From Acanthochromis polyacanthus (Eukaryota > Chordata > Actinopteri > Pomacentridae): a DNA stretch of 64,000 nucleotides. The notes under the pieces were generated by a model. That model was given only the letters and a program-made list of their open reading frames with translations, did no database searches and was not told where the DNA came from. Position 1 is the stretch's first letter, and each line of letters begins with the position of its first letter. A program made the position numbers and the translations under genes. Where the stretch lies: the NCBI RefSeq assembly GCF_021347895.1, contig NC_067132.1, forward strand, positions 28,861,757 to 28,925,756, given 5' to 3'. Shown piece after piece: positions 48,304 through 60,475 of the stretch.

Positions 48304-48629
48304 CACTTAGAAATGTCCTCAATTTTGAAAGAAAAACAGTTTTTCAATGAAGATAACAGTAAATTAATCAGAAATACAGTCTAGACATTGTTAATGTGGT
48401 AAATGACTATTCTAGCTGGAAACGGCTGATTTTTAATGGAATATGTCCATAGGGGTACAGAGGAACATTTCCAGCAACCATCACTCCTGTGTTCTAATGC
48501 TACATTGTGTTAGCTAATGGTGCTGAAAGGCTCATTGATGATTAGAAAACCCTTGTGCAGTTCTGTTAGCACATGGATAAAAGTGGGAGTTTTCATGGAA
48601 AACATGAAATTGTCCAAACTTTTGTAATG
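48304..48629 (-). mobile_element. TA-type MITE, core-bearing copy 6, one outer tip lost
   Basis: In reverse orientation, it begins CACTTAGAAATGTCC without the outermost tip. It carries the full core (CATAGGGGTACAGAGGAAC, CATCACTCCTGTGTTCTAAT) and ends GTCCAAACTTTTGTAATG followed by TA. Confidence 0.85.
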
Positions 48630-49404
48630 TACATCTTCACTCTCTCAGTCAGCTGCTATTGACTGATTAATTCAAAACTATTTTATCAATTTGTCAATTA
48701 CCCTAAACAATTAGTATTCCTCCAATAAAGCCATTGAAGTCACGGCAAAACACAGCACGGTACAAAATAGAAACAAAAGTTGACATATCAAAATGCAAAA
48801 CTGTTGAGTTCACCTAACAACACTATAATGGTTAAAAAAAAAATGTCAATAAAGAAATAATTCTGAGTTAGTAGTGCAGGTCTGTTAAAAATACTGATGC
48901 ATGATTGACTATCTAAATCATCTTTAGTTGTAGCCCTAATTTCTGTCTCTCTTCCAAAAGGCAAATCAAAGCAGATAACTAACATGTTGAACATGTGGAT
49001 GGTTGCAGAAAGGTACCAATGAAGGTTAAAGTCTGGAAATATTAAGTGTTATTTATTATGGGCTCAATATTCAAAAACACATTGAAAAACATGCTGTGAT
49101 CAGATTTCATCGACAGCATCCTGGCAATATAAGCAAACAGCCCATACCATAATAGTTGCAAACCCCCGCTGGCTAAAAGCAGAGTGCAGAGAGTGAATTT
49201 AAGAATGACCTTCTCGCCCTCAACAAGTACAGCCAGGGAAGTAAAGGGCCGACGCATTTGACCCCTGATAGCTTTAGCTGACTGTTCAGTTCAGTTCAGC
49301 ATTACTCTGCAAAGCTGAACGCCGCTATCAGCTCCCAGTTGAAGAAAAAAATGCAGGTTTTAACTAAAAAAAAAGGACAAATAAATTCACCACAAATTTA
49401 TATA
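48630..49404. other. Intronic sequence, nothing recognised
   Basis: No exon, RNA gene or repeat family is recognised. A-rich runs lie near 48833 and 49365. Confidence 0.45.
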
Positions 49405-49959
49405 CACTGTTGTTCAAAAGTTTGGGGTCACACAGACAATTCCATGTTTTCTATGAAAACTCACACTTTTATCCATGTGCTAACATAACTGCACAAGGGT
49501 TTTCTGATCATCAATGAGCCTTTCATCACCATTAGCTAACACAATGTAGCATTAGAACACAGGAGTGATGGTTGCTGGAAATGTTCCTCTGTACCCCTAT
49601 GGAGATATCCCATTAAACATCAGCCGTTTCCACCAACAGTCGACCAGTGGAATGCGATCATTTGGATGTTTCGCCATGAAACAGGAAGTGCGGTCGAACT
49701 AGTCTGTACATGCTGCAATCTGCTTGAAACTTTACACATGTAATCAGAGTCCAGTCCTTATCACATCCAAAGGTCGAAATACACTCTCAGTTGCAGCACC
49801 ACCTGGTGGGCATGCTTGGATTTGCTAACCAGCAAGGATGCGAGGACCCATCCAAAGCTGCTTGCAGCTTTAATTCAATCTTATCTTCATTAAAAATAAA
49901 TGCTTTTCTTTCAAAAATCAGGACATTTCTAAGAGACTCCAACTTTTTGACCAGAAGTG
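49405..49959 (+). mobile_element. TA-flanked MITE, core-bearing copy 7, interrupted by repeat B
   Basis: The left tip CACTGTTGTTCAAAAGTTTG follows TA. The right tip (CTCCAACTTTTTGACCAGAA then GTG) precedes TA. The core is present up to ATCAGCCGTTTCC at about 49632. The next roughly 50 bp of the MITE are replaced by about 240 bp of repeat B in reverse orientation. The MITE resumes at ATCTTATCTTCATT near 49881. Confidence 0.85.
49638..49878 (-). repeat. Interspersed repeat B, copy 4, inside a MITE
   Basis: The reverse-complement landmarks are CGCCATGAAACAGGAAGTGC, CTGTACATGCTGCAATCTGC, CACCACCTGGTGGGCATGC and GCTTGCAGCTTTAATT. The last is the end next to the (GAA)n tract in copy 1. The fragment lacks its own flanking duplication. 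Confidence 0.75.
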
Positions 49960-52061
49960 TATATATACAGTGGGGAAACACTAAGCACTAAATTAACAGG
50001 CTTCAGTGTAGGGCTAGGATTTAGAACAATGTAAATAGAAAGATATACTTTCTGCAACAGGTCAGTTGAATTTATGCAACACACCAATGGCGAAAGGCTT
50101 TGAAACTCTGCTATCCAACACTGGAAAGCAGTCAGATATAAATCTCTCTGTCCCCTGTCTCTTTTACAGAACTGAAACACATCCAAACCAACAGCCAGGT
50201 TCTGAAAGGCTGTGAAAGAAGACAAGGTTGAATTCTGGATTCTTTATTTATTTTTTCATAGCAATTGGGGAAAAAAAGCTGCTGCCTTGGATTCAAATGA
50301 TTGCAGAAAAGGGCCTTGATGATTATTAAGATGATAAATATTAAGAAAATAAGTCTGCATGTACTCATTTGTGTTAACCAAACTATTAGACGGGCCTCTA
50401 ATTTCCATCTACAAATTCACAAACCAGCAGCAGCTTTCTGTAGCTGTTCACCTTGCTGCAAGCTGCTTTTTAAAAATGTGGCATAATTTAGAGACGATGA
50501 ATGAAACGAAACAACATTGTGAAGGTAAAGGTGGAATAAAACATGCAGGAGAGTTTCTCCACTAAGACCAGAATGCAAAAATCTGAATCTAACAGAAGAA
50601 AAGAAGGCGATAGACGATCAGAAGGCTGTTTTGGTTGCTTGGTGCATTGAAGATAATACAGGCGGTCATGATAATCACATGGTCTCAATAGCTCAACCAT
50701 CCCCATCAAACCAGCTTAACGCTGCTCCATAGAGTCTCTCTCCGCGTTGTCTTTCCACATACAAAGCTTGACATTTCAATCCGAGCCTGGCGCTTCAGAT
50801 GCTGAGGCGACAATTACTGGTGAGGAGAATGCGCTGGAATAAGGATAATTCTCAGACAACAGCCACCAATGAACCACTCTGTGATCCTGAACGAAATGCT
50901 CAGGTATGCCAAAACAGGCCGCGGCAACCAAGGACATAGATGAGGCGGTCGGCTTTAACGGACATGCTTAGCGGGCCACGGCTAATGAGGTCTGATGCTG
51001 AGGTTTGGGGTTTGCCAGTGAGGCAGCAGACCTGAGCAGATGCAGACAGATGACCATTGCTCCAATACACATTTGCACCCAACTTCAGCTTCCCTTTGGT
51101 TTTGTTGTGCCCCTCGGGGGAAATTACACTTAAAGAGAAGCATCAATAGTATTATTTCCCATTACACGACATGTATACCAAGACTGGAGTCGAGCAAAGT
51201 ACCAATAAACCCCCCGAAAATGAAATGTATTATCAGTGTGATGCAGCATTTTCTAAATTTAATATCATGAGAAATCAGGTATAAACACGGCCATAGCTGA
51301 ATTGATTTTTCAATAAAGAAAAACATGCATTCTCCGCCCCCCCCTCTGCTCCCTCCACCATCCACCTGAAAATAGCCCAGAGAAAGTGCTCTCCTCGCTG
51401 ACAAGCGGCGAGCAGTTTGCTCTCCTGTCAAGCTACGGTGGAGCAAAAGGTCGATGCATGTCTCCAGCGAGAGTGTCAGCGAGGAGAGAAATGTGTGCAT
51501 TAGCCTTTGAGTGTGCATCAAATCTAAACCGAGACAAAGAGCCGGCAGTCAGTCGCTTTATAATGAGGAAAACGTGTCCATCAATAAATAAAGGGGTGCT
51601 CGCACTCTTACAGGTTCTGAGGATACTTTAGTATGGGGTCATCTCACCAGACAAAGCTATTCTGTTGTTTGTGAGTTAGATCCAGCTCTCATTACTCTGC
51701 AATACAGTGCTCAAGCTGGGAGGTGACTGTCCTAGCTTAGCATTAACGAAGGAACCAGACTGTCAATGGAAGTCACGTGGTCTAGGTACTTTTTGATGTA
51801 CAGTTTGTACCTGAATCCAGCATGTCTGTGATGATTTTCATGCCAATGTCAAGAAACATTTAGAGCTCCTCTTTAAAGCACAATCTGACCTTTTTACATA
51901 TATGTTTTCATGTAAATGTAACAAAAAGGTGCAACTTCTTAATTAGTCAGCTGCACAGTTGCTGGCAGGTGGATTTTTAAACTTTGGGGGAACTGTATAC
52001 TCACAAAATCCTGCTTTATGCAACACTTTATGTGAAGCTAACTGCACATGAGCTCCAGCTC
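49960..52061. other. Intronic sequence, nothing recognised
   Basis: No exon or repeat family is recognised. A C9 run lies near 51339. Open frames around 51160-51630 on both strands overlap a patch slightly richer in G+C but have no signature and no promoter elements. Confidence 0.45.
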
Positions 52062-52095
52062 CATACTTGATGCACATAAATGTGCATCAAGTATG
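52062..52095. repeat. 34-bp near-perfect palindrome
   Basis: The arms CATACTTGATGCACAT (52062-52077) and ATGTGCATCAAGTATG (52080-52095) are perfect 16-bp complements separated by AA. The next bases outward do not pair. It lies in otherwise ordinary intronic sequence with no transposon ends nearby. Confidence 0.95.
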
Positions 52096-53514
52096 AAGAA
52101 TGAAAAATCTATTTTTAGACAGCTAAGAGTTACTTGTCATTGGTTTGGTGCGACTCTTCCCCTCTTCTCCTCCTTTACTACAATAAACAGAGTAGCAGAA
52201 GGTTAGAAGAAAACTGCGAGAGAGGTCATGAATTAAAAGGTGGTGGCTAAAGCAGAAAATGCAGTGAGGGAGAGTCTGGGATGGAGTTTTTGCACATAGC
52301 GTTCAATTACACCGAAGCCAGCGGGGATTGGACGTACTCATGCGTACTGCCGTTGTCAATAATCAAAGAAAAAAATGGTTAACAAGATTTTTGTTCATGC
52401 AGAATGCCTCTTGCACTGGAGTCAATAGTGTATGTTAATTACTTGAGGGTAAAGCTATCGACGGTGTTTTGTCAATTTGTCATCTAATTATGGTAGACTG
52501 CAGCGCGCGGCTCAAACTTACAGCAGTGGAGCTGTAATTAAACAGAGCTATGCTGATTTGCTAGAAGTTACTGCTAAAATTATTTGGGTAGTGGCCACTT
52601 TTTGGCTTATTCACAAATAATTGTTACAGGCAAACAGTAATATACTAGTTTTAATGGTAAACAAAGCTTCATATCTTTGTTTTATGCAAGCTTCCTTCTT
52701 ATATTAAGCAAACACTGCTAAAGTGGGAAGATGTGGCAGTCAGATTTGATCCATATGCTTGTTTAAATCGCTTCTCCGGCAACCCAAAGTGGAGTTGTAG
52801 AATACTATCTCCTGCAGCAACCCTCGCTGACGTTGATTAGCAGGAAGTTATAGCGGATTGAACTGTCTGACACCTTTAAGCACCACCGTGACACGGCCGT
52901 CTCGACTGAAATGACAAAAATATGAACTTTCAAATCCACTTGCGAGCACACAGATTATCTAAGTGCTTATTGGTAAAACGTCAACTGGTTGTCAAAGTAA
53001 GTATTTCGCCATTCACAAAAGACACCATCAATCTTGTGATGACGGATTACGCCTCTGCAAGATAGCCGCTAGATTTTGAAACGGCAGAAAAGGAGGTACA
53101 CAATGAACATTAGAGGGTTTATATCGATACAAAAAGGTGTTTAGAACTGAACAACGGGTTATTGTTGTGTAGGTCTATGAAGTATGCAGCATTTAAAATG
53201 ACAAAATTAAAGAAGAACTGGGCTAAAGTAAGGACAAAGTGAAGACATTGGTTGCCAATTTAAAGACTCCCTTTCGTGAAAATTGAGTTGTTTCTTATTT
53301 GCCTTGTTAGCATGTCCGCATAGTTCTTTTTAAACGCTTGGAGACACTAATCAATAACAAGACAACACGATAGCTGAGGTTTTCCACCTTGAAGTGGTGT
53401 GTCAAAAACATGGAATCAGACATTGACATGCAACAAACCCAAGGAAACAAACCTGTACACTTACAGGATAGAAGCTTTTGTATCAGAGAAAATTGGTTTC
53501 TGGCTCAAACATGT
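52096..53514. other. Intronic sequence, nothing recognised
   Basis: No exon, RNA gene or repeat family is recognised. Homeodomain-like cores occur near 52430-52560 (TGTTAATTACTTG, CATCTAATTATGG, CTGTAATTAAAC), which might mark a conserved element. Confidence 0.4.
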
Positions 53515-53655
53515 AAAGCTGAATTACATTCTGTTGTGAGCAGTCTTCAGTGAGCTGATGTGCTTGAGCTGCAACCAGTTTGGCAGCACAAACATGAGCT
53601 TTCAGGGGTTCAATCAATGAGCAGAAAGGGGCTTTAATGATTACATGCGGCCAAC
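53515..53655 (+). repeat. Interspersed repeat D, copy 2 (fragment)
   Basis: Shared motifs with 26650 and 60250, in order, are ACATTCTGTTG, GAGCTGATGTGCTTGAGCTG, CAGGGGTTCAATCAATGAGC and GGCTTTAATGATTACATGC. The central part is shorter than in the other copies. Confidence 0.45.
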
Positions 53656-54848
53656 TGACATATTCCTGGAGTAAGTGCAGCACATTTTCTGATTTACTCT
53701 GCCACAAATTTGGTCATTATCTCGAATGAAAAAGCTTTTTCTAAACTCCATTAGCTTGTTCAACCACCCAGGCCACAAAGCTTTCTCAAAATCAATGTTG
53801 CCCTCACGTGAGGGGAGTACAGCAGCTCAGAATTACTCACATCAGGCAGCCGAGGAGACGTATCTTTCCCCGTCCACGCTCTGGTTCACGTGGACAATAC
53901 ACTTAGATTCATTGTCGGGGTCATACGAGTGAAATTAAACAAAGTAGGAGTCCGTCACTTTATCACGCTACTTAAAATGCCAGTGAGAAAATGTCTCGGA
54001 GGGGGACAGAGTTGTGCTGTGTGTCTATTCCAGAGCATTTCATCATAGAAAACAGACCCAAACACAGACAAACACTGTTTCTCGAGTACATTTGTTCACA
54101 ACTAAAGAGCTTTCAACATCAATTTTAAGTCTGAATTTGCCTTAAACAAACTGAAACTAAAGATTTCTTGCCATCTTTCCCTACTCCAAAGGATTCAACA
54201 TCTCTCTTGGAGACAAAGAGCTGTAATCTCTTTATGTGAGCTAAGAAAAAGGACAGCCTGACAGATTCCCAGGGCATCGGCTACCAAGGGGACAGCTTCA
54301 GAAAAGGCCCGAGCCATTTGTGCATTTTTAAAGGGAGCACAGCAAAGTCTCCTAAAATAAAATTTGGTAACTTAATCTCCAAGACGTACTGTAGGGGGAA
54401 TGAGGGGTGCCTTGAAATCTGATCTTCTCCTGGATAGCTGGCAGCCGGAGACCAAATATAGGCCCAGTGCTTCGCTCGTAATTGGGAGCTTTATTGATTT
54501 CCGGGCCTGTCGTCACGCCTGAGGTGACCTTTTGTTTGAGAATAATTGCTCTATTAGAGGGTTTATTCAGGCACCTGCTGGGTATCTCAGACACTATTAT
54601 TGTCCAATAAGAATCCCCAGGCAGTAAAGTAGTGACCCTGTGCTGATATGTGGGCTGGACGGAGGGAATCTGACTTTCTGCACTGCGGGGGCTTATCATC
54701 AAATGAGAAAACAGGGCCGGCTGGGTACATTTTGGGGGTTAACGTCGGCTGTAATACAGCTGGGAAGCTTGATAAGGTTAAAACATGTATTGCTTCTACT
54801 GCATTGCTTTGGTTCCAAGAAGACCAAGCACAAAATATCACAGAATTA
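53656..54848. other. Intronic sequence; possible conserved non-coding element at 54330-54640
   Basis: No exon is recognised. The stretch 54330-54640 is repeat-free and packed with motif cores: CTCGTAATTGGGAG, GCTTTATTGATTTCC, AATAATTGCTC, GCACCTGCTG and ATTATTGTCCAATAAG. This resembles vertebrate developmental enhancers. The function is inference only. Confidence 0.4.
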
Positions 54849-55159
54849 CACTGCTGTTGGAAAGTATGGGGTCGCCTAGACAATTTCATGTTTTGCATGA
54901 AAATGCACACTTTTATTCATGTGCTAACACAACAGCACAAGGGTTTTCTAATCATCAGTGAGCCTTTCAACACCATTAGCTAACACAATGTAGCATTAGA
55001 ACACAGGAGTGATGGTTGCTCAAATCAGCCGTTTCCAGCTAGAATAGTCATTTACCACATTAACAGTGTCTTGACAGTATTGTCTAGACATTGAAAGATA
55101 CTGCTTTTGTTTGAAAAATAAGTACATTTCTAAGTGACCCCAAACTTTGAAAGGTGGTG
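54849..55159 (+). mobile_element. TA-flanked MITE, core-bearing copy 8, internally deleted
   Basis: The left tip CACTGCTGTTGGAAAGTATG follows TA. The right tip GTGACCCCAAACTTTGAAAG plus GTGGTG precedes TA. The core is present up to GTGATGGTTGCT, then about 45 bp (the AAATGTTCC...CCATTAA part) are missing before CAAATCAGCCGTTTCC. Confidence 0.85.
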
Positions 55160-55246
55160 TAAATATTTATCCACATAGCTGGCACATGAGAAACAAGAAA
55201 AGCACTTGTATGATTTCTGTTGGATGATGTTTGTGGTCCACAGTGG

Positions 55247-55565
55247 TCGATTTATAGTAGGATAGCAATCGTGATCGTCAGCAGGCAGCTGATGTATTGT
55301 TCACTTGTCATAGCTACAGTGACACTGTAATGCTATCTCGCAATGATATAGAAATCTTTAACAAAACCGTGAATCCAGACTATAAGCTGCATCACTGAGA
55401 AAATCTAATCACTTGATCCTTGTATCATTTCTGACCTTTCCTGAAAATTTCATCCAAATCTGTTAGTCCATTTTTGAGTAATGTTGCGAACAGACAGACA
55501 GATAGACACACAGACAAATGTACAGCACGTCGTTACATAACTCCGCCACATTCCTTGGTGGAGTA
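55247..55565 (+). repeat. Interspersed repeat C, shorter copy
   Basis: The copy is collinear with 9345-9672: TTATAGTAGGAT, GATCGTCAGCAGGCAGCTGA, TATAAGCTGCATCACTGA, CTGAAAATTTCATCCAAAT, then ACATAACTCCGCCACATTCC and TTGGTGGAGTAAT at the right end. An (ACAG)n-type patch (ACAGACAGACAGATAGACAC) lies before the end. The left half seen in the first copy is absent. Confidence 0.65.
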
Positions 55566-58500
55566 ATAACTCAATTGCTGCTGTCAAATATCCAATCTTC
55601 TGCAGCATTAAATATCAAAAAGACTGCTTCTACTGCTTCTCTACCAAGTGGCGCGCCATTAAAATGTAGCTCGTGTTGTCTGAGGGGTTCATCCCAAGTG
55701 TGATCAACACAAAGTTAGAGAGGTTTTACCAGGGAAACTTTCTCAGGCCGAGCTGAGCCTTCTGGGTGGTTTGGCCGAAGCTCAGTGGCCCCCCAACCTT
55801 GAGAGAGCTCTGAGAGAACTTTAAGTCAACAGAAAGTCAATAATTAAAAACAGAACAAAAAGAATCCTGGCTTTCTTTCCATAGCTACTCTTTATTTATA
55901 CATTTTGGCATGGGCCAAAGGGCAAAAAAAAGAAGTTGAAAATGCAGAGACTACAAGATGTGTGTGACATTGCAGACTGTACAAGTGTGCTTCTAAATAA
56001 AACACCATTCAGCAGACCCAAAGAAGAGCTTGTACCGCTACAAGGGTGGTGATACATACGTGGCTGCACCTGATTTAGAATTCTGTCAATGATTTTTGGG
56101 TATTTAATATGAGAATTCAATTATTCAGTTCTCTATTTTTTCACATGAACTACGTAGAAAATCGATTTCCATGAGTCTCTGTGATGATTTTGCTCACATT
56201 AGTCAGAAGCAAGAGAGTAGTGGAATCTGAATTGAAGCTTATTTTAACTGCCAACACAGTTGCTAAAAAATGAGACAAGAATAAGAAATCAACCTCTAAT
56301 AGCCAATTTTTCTTCTAAATTCCACCTTAAGCACTAAGTACGATGTGCAAATGAATGAAATGTAAAAAAATAACTGACAGGAGCTGAGACATTTTAATTA
56401 ATTTTCCACATTCAGTGATGATAAGTTATAAGAAAAGTTGAGATTGAATTTTGGCAGGGATGTCCTTGAAAAGTTTGAAATTTCACCATAATTTAGACTC
56501 CTTTTGAAACAACTTCTCCTCTACCTCAGCTTTCTCTCATCAGTTCATCTCCAACACATATCAGGATTGTTGCAAATTTTCAAAATCCCAAACTTTTCCA
56601 GACTCAAATTCCCAAACTTCTTCCAGATTCCAAATAAGCAGATGTTTATTATGTGCACAGATGGTTTTAAAATCCAACTGTTATTGTCTAGCAACAAGGA
56701 AAACCAATTTGTGGCCAAATCAGTGTAATCTTCCTTTAACATAGTGAAAAAAAATCATATCATCTTATTATCTTTGTAGTTTTTGTCTCTTTTATACATA
56801 AGAGCGAAAAAGTGTTGAAACAAATTACATATTTTTTCTTCGTGGCATCTGTTCAGTTTTGTTTATCGACTGTGTCCATGGTAACAGCAATAACAGCAGC
56901 CACAAAGGTCCTGTTTCCTGACACAGAGAAGACAAATAAGCTACATATTTGGTTATTTTTCACACTACATATATATATATATGCAATCCAAAAATATATT
57001 GTGGCCATTGTTTCTAACTACTCTGGTCACACATGCCCAGATCTGGCACAGCTGTTATGTGCAGATCTGCATTGGAATGTGTCTTCAATTCTACTTCATA
57101 TTTTTCATTTCAAGCTTGTTATGCACATTTGGACCGTACTGGCTGTCTGCTGAAAACACACATGGAAAACCACTGATTGTATTATCAAATTAATTTTCGA
57201 ATTTCAATGTATAGTTCCAAAATAGTCTGGAAAAGACAACTGTTTTTCAAAAACTCACTAATCTGTGGGGGAAAGAAACGAAATTACCAGAATCTAAAAT
57301 GCTGGCATGCTGTCACAGGACTTTAATTTTCAGATTTTTTTTTCCCCCAGCAAATTCACAAGCGAACTTTGCTAGAATAGAAAAAAATATACATATTCAT
57401 CATGCCCTCATTTGTAATTTCTCATTGAAGTATTGTCCCTGTGCATTTTTGTAAGCTCTTATTGTTTTATCCAGGGGGCTGCTCTAGTTACAGTTAAGCC
57501 CCAAATTCTATATTCTGATTCAAAATCATTTGTATTTTACCAGTAGGCTTCATTTTGGCAGAAAATGACAAAAACAAAGGACAGGAAACAGTCAGACATT
57601 GTGTTAGAGGTGTTAATGATACATTTGAACTAATTCCATGTTGTTTTTTTAGACTCATTCTAAAAATGTCATGATCCAATTCATCCATTCTCTAGTAATT
57701 TTTTCGAGATTTTTTTTGAGAAAATCCATTTCCAATTCTGTTCCACAATGGTCCTGGTGTTTTTCACCATGTTCTAAAGTGTTCTAATACACTATAAAGT
57801 TAGATCAGCTTCTGCAGTAGTTCTCTTTTGAGTTACTTGTCAATCGAAACTCATTATTAAAGCCAAAAAGCTCAGTGACCTTGCTATTGGAATCAATCGC
57901 TGAGAAACAGTTGCTCATCATGGTTGCTCACAAGACAAGGAAAGGTTGTAAAACGCCAGTGGTCGCGATGCAAAGCATGAACTAAAAGAACAAGGAGTGC
58001 CACATGTTAGAAAAATCTCAGCGGGTGTGGAGGGAAGCCAGTAGTGATCCCTACACTGGTGAATGGTGCAGCGCCAGAGGCCAAGAGGAATCCAAGGATC
58101 CCCAGCAGAATCACATTGATGAATCAATTTTTGGATCAACATCTCAAGGAAGACACTCCAGCAGACACCATGGAGTCATCATGGATTTTCACCAAATCCT
58201 CCAAAACAGGCACACAAAACCTGACTATCCCTTGCAAAAGCTTACTACTGTCAGAAGAAACCATTTGTTCAAACAAAAATTCACTAAAAATCCGTAGGTA
58301 TGAACAAACTGGAGCTAAAATTTAAATCATAATGAATAATAATGTAATTTAAATCTGAATCAAATTTTATTTCTGAATCTATGGAGATGTAAAATGGGAA
58401 TAAAACTTTTTCAAACAGGAGGTTGAATGGCCTTTCAGTGCAACCTTAGCGGCAACATCAATACCACTTTCAATGCGTCTGCTCTCCTTTCAAACGTCCT

Positions 58501-59587
58501 CCCCTCGCCTTGTGTAGGGGATATGAAAAGCCAGTTGAAGCCTTTCATCCTATTGCTCTCTGTGCCTTAAAACACCAAGACAGGATGTGTGCATCCTGTG
58601 CTGTAAAAAAAGAAAAAAGAAAAAAAAGAAGATGAAATCGTTGGTATTTGACTATTGTGTTTGAATCAAACTTGGAAACCTGCTTGTCACAGATAGCTTT
58701 GAAGCCATACTGCCGGGGCCAAAGGGAGACAGACTGATGAACGAGGAGGTGAGCGTTCGTCACTGTGGTCCAGACATCACATTCCCCCTCTGAGTTGAGA
58801 AAATTGTCATGCTCCACGTTGCCTCTGGCACCACAACCCAGAATGATATCATTAAATCTTGGCATAAACAGTTATGACTCACACTGCTGTGCTGTTCCTG
58901 CTCGCTCGGTTCGTTAAGAGCCACGAAGGCAATTTTTTTTCCAACACCAGCTCGTAACCATCCAGCTTTGGTCACACTAAAAACATACAAACACCCATTC
59001 AGCACCGCAAGAAACATGAATTAAAGATTCGTGATTTTAGAGCTCCATTGAAAATCGTTGCCATGGCCTCTTTGTGCGTCCAGTCATTGCGAGCGCAATG
59101 GGGGGATAAGCAACTGTTCAGTGGTCTTAATGCACTAATGCTCTCTAATGCATTCGCTTGCCACAAAGCAGACATCGGCAAAAAGGTTCTCAGTGTGATG
59201 AAATTGATTTTCAACATGTTATTTTGTTCCCCATTGGCAAAAACACATCAGAGAAGCTGTAAGATTCTTTTCATTTACTGAAACCAATTGCTCTCTCGCA
59301 AGAGCACGGCCCCAATCCAGATCTTACAACACAAGAACACATGTTGTCGCGTTACCTCCGCAACAAAAAACTAAAGAAGCCCAACGCTGTTGATTACAGC
59401 CTTTCTGAGCAGTGAGTTGTCCTTATTGCTTCAAATACACCTGACAGAAACACCCACTGTGGTTTAAAAATTGAAATATTTACCATAAACACAGCCGTAT
59501 TTAATGTTCACACTGTGAGAGACAAAGCTACAAAATGGAAACTGGCAAAGATAGGTTTTCCATCCATTGTTTTTTAAAGACTGGTTG
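55566..59587. other. Intronic sequence, nothing recognised
   Basis: About 4 kb with no recognised exon, RNA gene or repeat family. A short (TA)7 run lies at about 56968-56982 and an A/G-rich run at 58597-58632. Open frames of 80-113 codons (56812-57153, 58004-58325, 58545-58865) have no domain signature or splice context. Confidence 0.45.
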
Positions 59588-60095
59588 GAACAGGAGATAA
59601 TTGGAAAAGAGAAAGAAGACTAAAAAAAACATGACTGGTTAAAGCTTTGTGGTGTCATTTGAGCACTGAAAAAAGTTGTTCAATTTTGGTTGGTAGAGCA
59701 CCTGTTAGGGGTCAATGTTGCCAGTTTCCATGACAACGACTTGTAGCCAGAAGCTTTTTAGCAACAATCTGGAAATCAACGGTAAAAATAAACCCGAAAT
59801 TGCCACAAATGTAAACGTCAAAAAAAGCTTCCCAAACTCAACCATGTTCAAAAAAATTAACCTAATTTACTGTTAGGTTAAGAGACATCAACCGAGTGGT
59901 AAATTACAACCAGCCAACTAAGTAACTAACAAATGAATCAACAAACCAACCAACTAATCAACCAACCAAGCAATTAATCAACAAATTAATCAACCAACCA
60001 AGCAACAGACAGACCAATCAATTAATAAACCAGAAATTATTTATATTGCCCTTTTCATACAGATGAAATGTAACAGTGTTTCACAGATGAGAGGA
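59588..60095 (+). repeat. Interspersed repeat E, diverged single copy
   Basis: The segment is collinear with the right part of the 62312 tandem unit. Shared landmarks are GTTGTTCAATTTTGGTTGGT, GTTAGGGGTCAA, CCAGTTTCCATGACAA, CTTTTTAGCAA, TTCCCAAACTCAAC and AAATTACAACCAGC. It leads into a CAACCAA-type microsatellite and ends in TTTATATTGCCCTTTTCATA then CAGATGAAATGTAACA, resembling the 3' tail of common fish retroelements. It is more diverged than the two tandem copies are from each other. Confidence 0.65.
59920..60030. repeat. Degenerate (CCAA)n/(ATCAACAA)n microsatellite
   Basis: Irregular repetition of CCAACCAA, ATCAACAA and ACTAACAAATGAA-type words lies at the position equivalent to the purer (CCAA)n of the 62312 unit. 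It appears older and more interrupted. Confidence 0.8.
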
Positions 60096-60249
60096 ACAAA
60101 AATGGTACAAAACAACACAAAACGATCGACTAGTAGACTAAAATGTGTACATAAGTAAATAAATCAATAAACAACAAGATCTAAAAAGTGTAATAACTAA
60201 ACAAAACCCATCAAATCAATCAAATCAACGTGTAAAGTCTACTTGCTAT

Positions 60250-60475
60250 GCTGTCATAGAATGTAATGTAGTTTTACAGTGTTGCAGCAGAGCAGTAGGA
60301 GAGCTGGTGTGCTCAAGCTGTAGCGAACAGGTGTAGATCTGCACATTCTAGAGGAAGCAAGGCATGAAGGGACTATTTTCATGGGGGAAAAAAAGACCAC
60401 TAAGGATGTAATTCTGATGAGCAGAGTTGAGTTTCTAGGGGTTTAATTAATGACTGAGTGGAATTTTAATGCATA
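60250..60475 (+). repeat. Interspersed repeat D, copy 3
   Basis: Motifs in order are GTAGTTTTACAGTGTTGCAG, GAGCTGGTGTGCTCAAGCTG, GTAGATCTGCACATTC, GACTATTTTCATGGGGGAAA and TCTAGGGGTTTAATTAATGA then GGAATTTTAATGCATATGC. It matches 26650-26925 through its whole length with considerable divergence. Confidence 0.55.

Noticed and set aside
57690..58330. Stretch 57690-58330 considered as another Tc1 transposase relic
   Set aside because: No catalytic blocks, glycine box or terminal repeats could be identified, so it was left as unassigned sequence.
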